A DNA stretch of 12,880 nt from Gamarada debralockiae (lineage: Eukaryota > Ascomycota > Leotiomycetes > Helotiales > Hyphodiscaceae). Shown one piece after another: positions 7,857 through 12,880 of this stretch; position 1 is the stretch's first letter; the number at the start of each line of letters is the position of its first letter. The notes under the pieces were generated by a model, which made no database searches, was not told the DNA's origin, and saw only the letters and a list, made by a program, of their open reading frames with translations. The position numbers and the translations under genes are program-made. Location of the stretch: assembly GCA_002803225.1 (NCBI GenBank), contig NXFV01001970.1, positions 1-12,880 of the forward strand, in the 5' to 3' direction.

Positions 7857-8067
7857 CTGTTTGGATCGAGATGTTAGCATTGCTTTTCAATTGGTCAGAA
7901 GAATTGACATCTAAGCCTCCAATCGTACAGAATGATTGAGAAGTTTAAAGGGTTTGGAACAGACCATCCTAGATTCACCGTCGAGGAATAAAATGATCCA
8001 GATTCAATCGTTTAACTAACCCCAGCAATTTACAGTCAAATACTTAACTAGCTTGAACGATTCTTGC
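7857..8067 (-). other. intron 3 of the oxidoreductase pseudogene, GC-AG type
   Basis: Donor AAG/GCAAGA, acceptor ATCCAAACAG, with a GCTAAC branch site about 20 nt before the end. Splicing joins GAYKK and YHFDVQE in phase 0, as the family requires. 211 nt, also long. Confidence 0.7.
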
Positions 8068-8481
8068 CTTTTTGTAGGCGCCTTTAGTTCCACGGATCCA
8101 AAATCAAAGCTGCTCCAGTTCAGGGTTTATAATCGATGCCTTCAGCGTCACAAATGGACTGCTTTCATACTGTAGGAGAACCGTCATCGAATCTGCGCCG
8201 CCCCATTGAGCACCCTTTTCGCGCTGGTGATACAAAAAGCCCGTCACCCACTGTGGCGTGCCGAAAAGTTGCAATACCTGATCCATAAGGTGGGAGCCTA
8301 GGTCGTACAAGACAGCAGATCCTGTACCAGCCTGCGTACGCCACGTGGATTCCCAGCCAGCGCGTAGAAGCGGTGTACGCCAGTCAAAGTGTGACTCAAA
8401 TTCAGCGATTTAGCCGAGATTGTTTTGAGTTGATGCGAAGAAGTTTGGATATGGTGAAGAAATCGGCATCCCAAGGTCCGT

Positions 8482-8692
8482 ATTTTAAGGGCGTTAGCAA
8501 AGCGCCTCAATTCGTTCATTTCAACTGAGTGGTTCCAGCAATACCTACACCCCAATATGAGTGTTTCCTGGCTGTGAAAGACGACTCGAGCTGCTCACAC
8601 AAATCGAGCAAACTGATTGTCGTTACCGAAAAAGCTTGAAAGATAGGTTACTTCAGTCGATGAAGTACAGTATCGAAACTGTAGGCACTTAC
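8482..8692 (-). other. intron 2 of the oxidoreductase pseudogene, acceptor lost
   Basis: Donor A/GTAAGT after VFH; a perfect GCTAAC branch site lies near 8494-8499, but the expected acceptor reads AAAAT instead of ending AG. Joining there gives VFHNGPWDADFF, where the family has a similar VF-x-N-x-x-WD-x-DF. At 211 nt it is long for such a fungus. Confidence 0.6.
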
Positions 8693-8788
8693 TGTGGAAG
8701 ACAGTGAGAACGAGCTTCTTCTCAACTGCAAGAGTGATCAACTGATTGGCCTCTTCTGTATTCAATGTGAACGGCTTCTCGCAAACAA

Positions 8789-8854
8789 CTGCAGGTAAGA
8801 ACTCGCGTCAGCCACAGATCCTCGACTTTGAACATTGCTTCAAGTCAAACTTGC
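8789..8854 (-). other. intron 1 of the oxidoreductase pseudogene, GC-AG type
   Basis: 66 nt, donor G/GCAAGT, acceptor CTGCAG, with a CTGAC branch-like site before the acceptor. Removing it joins KH and VVCEKP in phase 1, exactly the family sequence, once the missing exon 1 base is allowed for. GCAAGT is the usual strong form of the rare GC donor. Confidence 0.75.
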
Positions 8855-9612
8855 CGTGCTTTTCCGCTTCGAGAGCTTGCTTGCAGAGAAGTGTGATGGT
8901 GGCGGGGTTGCAACAACAACGATGTTAATCGCCTGGTCTTTAACCATTTCCTGACTGCTTGCATACACTTTGACTGTAGGATGATCGACTTGTGCATCAT
9001 TATCGTTGGTTGGTTTGCGTTGAACGATTGAGTAGAGCTTCAATTGTAGAGACGCAGAGATGAATGGAACCAGGAAGGCTTTGGATGACAAACCATAGCC
9101 AATTATAACAGCGTTGTAGTTTCGTTCAGCCATTGCAAATGGTTGAATGGGTAATGGAGGATTGTGATTTTGAGTCGCTGGAGCTGGTTGAACGATTTGA
9201 ACATGAGGTTGAGAGGTCCAGAAGCCTGGAAGCGAAACTCAACTTGCCAAGACTTACCATCCAGCTGCTTCTTCAAATAAACCCATCAGGTAGTCCTCTG
9301 TTCCCGGTCGGCGCGCTTGCTTGAGATATCGTTCTACTATCATCGTTTTTGTAGTGAAGGATTGAAGAGGGCATAAAAGAGAATCGATGATTGCGCGAGC
9401 AGAAAATCGCGGTTGCCGCGGAGCTCAAAGCAGCCCATTTGGTCTAGTCAGCCCTTGCCTGGCGGTGCTGATTTTTGAGGTAGGTTACCTCACTATTTCG
9501 ACCAAACCCTCCAAAAATACGGTCAATAAAGTTACATGTGAACATATTGCTATAAATCTGAAGAACTGCTACCTGAATTCATTTGACTTTCACCAGGCCA
9601 AGTCGATGATGG

Positions 9613-9637
9613 CGATGTTGAGGTAACCACAACATCG
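9613..9637. repeat. 8-bp inverted repeat (hairpin)
   Basis: CGATGTTG, a 9-base spacer AGGTAACCA, then CAACATCG. A perfect 8-bp stem in otherwise unremarkable DNA; no T-run follows, and a role is not evident. Confidence 0.5.
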
Positions 9638-9816
9638 TCCAAAATCAATGAAGCTGCCAAACCCTCCTGCAGCAATGCCCCCTCCCTTGCCCGTAACACC
9701 ATTCTAAGCAGCGGTCTCTGACAGGTCTATCAGGTCTGATGGGCTTCGGAATGAAATACATTCAATAGTATTTCTTCAGATCATACGAAGTCAATATTGT
9801 TAGCAACGTCGAGCAA

Positions 9817-9831
9817 CCCCCCCCCCCCCCC
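9817..9831. repeat. 15-base C homopolymer
   Basis: An uninterrupted run of 15 C followed by TCCTCCTC. Its length may be unreliable in assemblies. A second run of 10 C followed by 5 G occurs at 11398-11412. Confidence 0.9.
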
Positions 9832-10165
9832 TCCTCCTCTTTACAAGCAGCCCTCCTAAGTACCCAGACAAGCTCGCGGTACTTGACTAAAATTAACTCC
9901 CAAGTTTGTCTACTTATCTATCACCTTGACCCAAGTCTCTCCATTCTAAGTTTCACTTGTGAACAATCAAATCGTACGATTCCTCGCAGAAACTCCCCAC
10001 ACGCCAGGCCCCAAGATCCCGCTCCCCCCACCTTTTCCCTCTTCTAAATAAGCCGTGATTCCCTGCGCAGACAGGGGAGGGTACAAGGGGTTAAACTAGG
10101 GTTTCCAGCCAATCAAACACATAGATTTTTCTGGCTTCTTCTAGAAATATACTCATATCTCGATT

Positions 10166-10382
10166 CACCAGGGGTTGACAGAATTCGTGCACCACTTCAA
10201 AAATCCAACTCTTAATAGCTTTAAAACGCAAAGTCCAAATGAACTATAAATTACACCGGGTTCATCATAGAAAAGGCGCCTTCAAATTGTGCACCAAAAG
10301 TTTTCGATATAAATAGTTTCTTGGAGAGCTGTGGTCGCGTCAATTTTTTGAAATGGTGCACGAATTCTGTCAACCCCTGGTG
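10166..10382. mobile_element. 217-bp MITE with 38-bp terminal inverted repeats
   Basis: The ends CACCAGGGGTTGACAGAATT.. and its reverse complement match over 38 bp with a single mismatch (CACTTC against CATTTC). ATT flanks both ends (10163-10165 and 10383-10385), a likely 3-bp target duplication. The interior of about 140 bp is non-coding and includes a further partial copy of the GTGCACCA motif near 10289. A non-autonomous DNA transposon is the best reading. The superfamily is unclear: the 3-bp duplication suits PIF/Harbinger or CACTA-like elements, and the CACCA end is closer to the latter. Near-identity of the arms suggests recent activity. Confidence 0.8.
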
Positions 10383-10447
10383 ATTCTGCCAGTAGTAAAA
10401 AGCCGTCGGATTTCTACTATCACTATCAACACAACAACGCTACGTAC

Positions 10448-11035
10448 GATGGATATCCAAGCATTTCTTTCTACACCGAAAATGCCGCGTATTTATGAGA
10501 TTCCTGACTCTCAGGATATGTCTACGCTCACCTCTCGAGCCTCTACGCAGTCCTGAGACTCTCCTATGCAGTCTAGTGAGCTTCCTTCTCTTGACCTAGA
10601 CTTGCAAGTTAATACTATACAGACTCCTCAAAGATAATAATCTCCTCCTATGACCCCGTGGCGATTAAATCCGTACTAAGATAGCCCTTGATTTTAATAT
10701 CCCATTTTACAAGATACGAGCAAAGTACGGGTTTACGGACTATCAGATTCGAGCCGCTAGAGATACTCTACGGCTAACTCTACAAAATACAAGATGCGGA
10801 AGAAAACCTAAGGTCAATACGCCTAAGCGTCAATAGCCCGAGCAATGGCTCTTAGCCTCTCTTTCTTACCGAACATTGCATTTCGATATATTCCTTCGGT
10901 TGCACCAGAGCTCGATTTACACTGTGGGGAACAAGCATACGGACAGCATTTAAGCTTGTAGGATATAGTAGACGGATCTCAAAAAGGAAGGATTTTTCGA
11001 ACGACCCAGAATTTGGCGTTTTAAGGAGAGTATAG
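10448..11035 (+). pseudogene. Tc1/mariner-like transposase N-terminal fragment (plus strand)
   Basis: Begins MDIQAFLSTPKMPRIYEIPD at 10448. After a Ser/Thr-rich stretch with a TGA stop it enters a helix-turn-helix DNA-binding region. In another frame from about 10655 this reads TKIALDFNIPFYKIRAKYGF, then TDYQIRAARDTLRLT and RCGRKPKVNTPKRQ. The GRK-type basic motif after a helix-turn-helix is typical of Tc1-like transposases. Further frames continue the homologous-looking protein: AFRYIPSVAPELDLHCGEQA, then the SKRKDFSNDPE block just before 11030. At least three frame changes and several TAA/TAG/TGA stops are needed. The DDE catalytic domain is absent: homology ends where the next, oppositely oriented fragment starts. 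Confidence 0.68.
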
Positions 11036-11039
11036 CAGG

Positions 11040-11222
11040 TTCGAGTCTTTTGGGGGTAATGTCATGGCGGCAGCTATATTCGACTTGGTTTTTAGTGACA
11101 CCTAAGGTCTTTTGGATTTCTGAGCTAGGAATATGAAATTGAAGAGCTATATAAATTGCTATTCTCTCGTCCCGTGTAGTAGGGGAGCTGCGTCGTCAAC
11201 GGAGGAGTGGTGATACGTCCAT
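11040..11222 (-). pseudogene. second Tc1/mariner-like transposase N-terminal fragment (minus strand)
   Basis: From the ATG at 11222 the minus strand reads MDVSPLLR, TGA, RRSSPTTRDERIAIYIAL, then QFHIPSSEIQKTLGVTKNQV and EYSCRHDITPKR. This is the helix-turn-helix start of a Tc1-like transposase, with TRDERI and the LGV-T-xNQV recognition helix. It differs in sequence from the plus-strand fragment, so it comes from another family member. The one internal TGA fits a former CGA (Arg). It stops near 11040, tail to tail with the other fragment, and no catalytic domain follows. The two truncated genes converge and may record one transposon inserting into another followed by deletion. Confidence 0.65.
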
Positions 11223-11459
11223 TTTAGGTAAGGTTGTAGTGTTTAATGGTCTGTAAAAGTTGGAAGTATTACAGAAGAATGTATAAAGAGAAAAAGTCAG
11301 GTGGTAATTAAGGGCCAAAAGGAGCTCTGTGATTGGCTAGAAAGTAGGGTGACTTGTGGCAACGAATCTAAGACATTATCCCTGTGGATTGATAAATCCC
11401 CCCCCCCGGGGGAGATAGTAGTTACGCTAGCCATATCAAGACTCAGGTCCGTCGACTGA
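11223..11459. other. upstream flank of the minus-strand Tc1 fragment
   Basis: Probably leader and terminal region of the second Tc1-like relic. Contains a C10G5 run (11398-11412). TGTGGCAACGAATCTAAGAC near 11354 weakly resembles the reverse complement of CCTAACCCTTGCCACTG near 11674-11690, a possible pair of degenerate terminal repeats. No gene is visible. Confidence 0.35.
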
Positions 11460-11640
11460 TGCAGGTTATATCAGACGCCAAATCAGGGGTAGAAAGCGGA
11501 AAGGATAAACAAGGTTCCGCATTAGGGTGTACTGTACTTAGCTGGCTGACCCTGTTCAATATGCGGGGCGTCGGGGATCGTGCTCTATCCCATGCTTGTT
11601 TATCACGTCCGCCCCCTGAAATGGCGTCTGACATGCAGGC
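11460..11640. repeat. imperfect foldback repeat, about 180 bp
   Basis: Left arm TCAGACGCC (11471-11479), AATCAGGGG, GATAAACAAG (11504-11513) pairs with the right arm CTTGTTTATC (11595-11604), CCCCCTGA, GGCGTCTGA (11623-11631). TGCAGG and CCTGCA-type ends lie outside the arms at about 11460 and 11639. The spacing is similar in both arms and the inner parts (CCGCAT..AGGGT) also partly pair. This looks like a decayed MITE or foldback element. Open frames on both strands here are a by-product of the palindrome and are not treated as genes. Confidence 0.55.
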
Positions 11641-11689
11641 TGAGAGCGCTACGGAGCATCGGTTCAAAAGTCCTAACCCTTGCCACTGA

Positions 11690-11748
11690 CCAAGGGGGTG
11701 CAGGGGTAACTTGCAGGGGGTCGTTTGGGGGGTCAATTTGAAGATATA
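11690..11748 (-). repeat. G-rich 3' flank of the Tc1 transposase with direct repeats
   Basis: Plus strand contains GGGGGTGCAGGGGTAACT followed by TGCAGGGGG, a repeated TGCAGGGG unit, then further G-runs up to the transposase stop codon at 11749. The position right after the gene suggests a terminal/subterminal repeat where a Tc1-type transposase binds. The matching 5' end lies outside the window, so this is unproven. Confidence 0.4.
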
Positions 11749-12880
11749 TTATTCATTGTTTTGCTCTACAGCAACCATATCTGCGCCCTGTTTCCAGCGG
11801 GTTCTAAAGCTCACTCCCGCAGACCCTTCCATGTACTCATTGCCACCTTTAAGCTCTATAATAGCTTCAATATAGACCTTAATTCGGTCAACCCAGCGCT
11901 GAATCCGGTCTTGTGGCATGTCCTCCTAGCACTGCAGCCATCTCCTCTCTAGTTCTTTTTTATTTGTTGACGCGCTACGCTTAGTAGTCTGCTGCTTCAT
12001 ATACCACCACGTAGGCTCAATAGTATTTAAGTCAGGAGAGTTCCCAGGCCAGAGAATCTTAGCTACTTTCCATAGATCAAAACCGGGTTTGTTGTAGTCT
12101 GATGCATGGCAAGAGGCGCCGTCTTCTTGGACGATAGTATCAGGGTAGGCAAGTGTGTGGCGTTTAGCGAAGGGAAGAAGCTTCTTCTTGAGAATAACCT
12201 CTTGATATCTGTACCAATCGATTCCTCCTTTGCCCTTCGTCCGCGTGAAAGCACCAGTTTTACGCGTGTGCTTCCACAAAGGTTTCTTCCCAGGCTTATT
12301 CCTTAAGCCGACGCGCCGTATGCTAGTTGTAATCTCCTATATTCGTCGATTCGTCTCTTCAACAGCTACATTCCGGTCTGCTAAGTCTTTGACAGCAGCA
12401 CGCACCTTTGCTATAGTCTCGTCCTTCTAGACGTGACAAGGGCCTTTCTCGTAGTATAAGAAACACCCCCAAAACATAAACTCCTTTGTACTCTTCTAGT
12501 GACGGCGAATGCAGTGAATATCGTATTTCTCTTCCGGCCTTCTCCAAACCCTACGGCGCCCTCTTCTATGTCCTAGAACTACGCTTGTTTCGTCCGTCCA
12601 AATGACATTCCTCCAATCAAAGTCACGATATTTCAAATAGAAGTCAAGCCTCTTTTGCTTCATCTCCTTTGTTAACGCTGGCTTAACTGTGTGTTTAACT
12701 GATTGATAACCCGCTCTTTTGATAACCCGCTCTTTTGATAAACCGCTAGACTGTCGAGGGGGCGGCTTTGACTCTAGCCTTCGCTCTAAGCTCAGTATAA
12801 GAGTACTAACGCGTTGTGTCGTTCTTTTCTAGTAATTTGATAATCTTCTTTTGAGCCTTATCTTGTAGGACAGTAGGTCG
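11749..12880 (-). pseudogene. Tc1-family (DD34E) transposase, six stops, 5' end beyond window
   Basis: Cut-and-paste transposase of the DDE superfamily. The triad is intact: Asp in IWTDET (12592-12594), Asp in VQEDGASCH (12121-12123) and Glu in WPGNSPDLNTIEPTW (12016-12018). Exactly 34 residues separate the second Asp and Glu, the Tc1 spacing. The C-terminus runs through DMPQDRIQRWVDRI and GGNEYMEG to TAA at 11749-11751. In-frame TAGs lie at 11926, 12337, 12427, 12496, 12746 and 12806 (lowest base). Most sit where the family has Trp, so TGG to TAG. The 16-bp duplication at 12705-12736 shifts the frame after KRAGYQ. The N-terminal helix-turn-helix is mostly outside the window. It is inactive, but only lightly mutated compared with the gypsy elements. 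Confidence 0.9.
12705..12736. repeat. 16-bp tandem duplication inside the transposase
   Basis: GATAACCCGCTCTTTT occurs twice in a row, followed by a partial third copy GATAAACCGCT. Dropping one 16-bp unit restores a continuous frame from KRAGYQ into SVKHTVKPAL, so the duplication is a secondary frameshifting event. Confidence 0.85.

Larger units (their letters stand above)
7444..9133 (-). pseudogene. Gfo/Idh/MocA family NAD(P)-dependent oxidoreductase, five exons, disrupted
   Basis: Family members are cytosolic dehydrogenases with an N-terminal Rossmann fold and a C-terminal alpha/beta domain, acting on sugars or related alcohols; the substrate here is unknown. Exon 1 (9133-8855, start GCAATGGC) has the dinucleotide-binding start NAVIIGYGLSSKAF and the TPPPSHF turn. 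Exon 2 (8788-8693) has VVCEKPFTLNTEEANQL, with the EKP catalytic-lysine motif. Exon 3 (8481-8068) has WDADFFTISKLLR, EFESHFDW and VLYDLGSHLMDQ, with the conserved Asp/His. Exon 4 (7856-7769) has YHFDVQEPQIINGHTPEAPD. Exon 5 (7661-7444) ends RIIELVAKSALKHRSLEVV and TAA. Defects: one missing base near 8890, a frameshift near 8420-8440, TAA at 8410-8412, TGA at 8104-8106 (probably CGA, Arg, in EQL-R-FWIRGTKG), and no AG at the intron 2 acceptor. Summed exons of about 1,095 nt match a normal length of about 365 residues. Confidence 0.88.
9134..10162. other. about 1 kb of unassigned intergenic DNA, including former promoter
   Basis: Upstream of the oxidoreductase ATG. No convincing coding frame: the open frames at 9133-9324 and 9387-9626 lack any family-like composition and are treated as chance. 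Visible small elements are an inverted repeat CGCGG-TTG-CCGCG (9408-9420), which has the CGG/CCG half-sites of Zn2Cys6 regulators, GAGGTA-GGT-TACCTC (9477-9491), a CCAAT-type motif AGCCAATCA near 10107, and the two repeats listed separately. Regulatory roles are guesses. Confidence 0.45.

Noticed and set aside
8104..8106. TGA as a functional readthrough stop
   Set aside because: Context TGA TTT is not the leaky TGA CTA type, and the other stop and frameshifts show the gene is broken anyway.
8298..8555. 85-codon minus-strand open frame MGCRYCWNHS..
   Set aside because: Covers intron 2 and an out-of-frame part of exon 3; the conserved WDADFF and EFESHFDW segments are in other frames.
9387..9626. 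79-codon plus-strand open frame upstream of the pseudogene
   Set aside because: Composition and residues look random, no start context or homology recognised.
11035..11050. tRNA B-box-like string GGTTCGAGTC
   Set aside because: No A box or cloverleaf upstream, and the same bases encode TPKRLEP in the minus-strand Tc1 fragment.
11443..11736. 97-codon minus and 76-codon plus open frames
   Set aside because: Both fall in the foldback repeat, where an inverted repeat produces open frames on both strands.

Overview
The window looks like nuclear DNA of a filamentous ascomycete (Pezizomycotina). The evidence is short spliceosomal introns with CTAAC/CTGAC branch sites, Ty3/gypsy and Tc1/mariner relics, and a long TA-rich tract that has lost CpA/TpG, the signature of repeat-induced point mutation (RIP). 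I cannot place it more precisely. No intact protein-coding gene is supported: every recognisable gene is broken.

Region 1 (1-6683) is a nest of two different Ty3/gypsy LTR retrotransposons, both reading on the minus strand and both ruined by RIP-type transitions. Element A runs off the left edge (reverse transcriptase 1-505, protease about 715-1010, gag about 1270-2450, U3 of its 5' LTR about 2700-2901). It sits inside the pol gene of element B, just after the RT domain. Element B continues to the right (RT 2908-3770, protease 4560-4860, gag to the ATG at 6126, 5' LTR starting at 6683). Translating the minus strand and reading TAG/TAA as mutated Trp/Gln gives long continuous gypsy-like frames. 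In both gag genes all four zinc-knuckle ligands have become Tyr codons. In both elements the U3 part of the LTR, upstream of the TATA box, is not RIP-mutated, and the change is abrupt.

Region 2 (6684-7443) is not RIP-mutated. It holds a 25-codon signal-peptide-like reading frame on the minus strand with a TATA box and leader (6737-6814), apparently cut by the insertion of B, and a 349-bp solo LTR (6895-7243) with a CTATA duplication.

Region 3 (7444-9133, minus) is a five-exon Gfo/Idh/MocA-type NAD(P)-dependent oxidoreductase pseudogene. The NAD-binding, EKP and DLGSH motifs remain, but it has two in-frame stops and at least two frameshifts. Two of its four introns have GC donors. About 1 kb of unassigned non-repeat DNA follows (9134-10162).

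Region 4 (10163-12880) is a graveyard of DNA transposons: a 217-bp MITE with 38-bp terminal inverted repeats, two truncated Tc1-like transposase N-termini facing each other, a 180-bp foldback repeat, and a nearly full-length Tc1-family (DD34E) transposase on the minus strand. That transposase keeps its catalytic triad but carries six TAG stops, mostly at Trp positions, and a 16-bp tandem duplication that shifts the frame.

Overall this is a transposon-rich accessory compartment bordering formerly genic DNA. No operon-like or defence-like system was found. The best leads are the truncated secreted-peptide locus, the sharp RIP-free U3 islands, and the oxidoreductase's GC-AG introns with a shared motif beside the donor sites.
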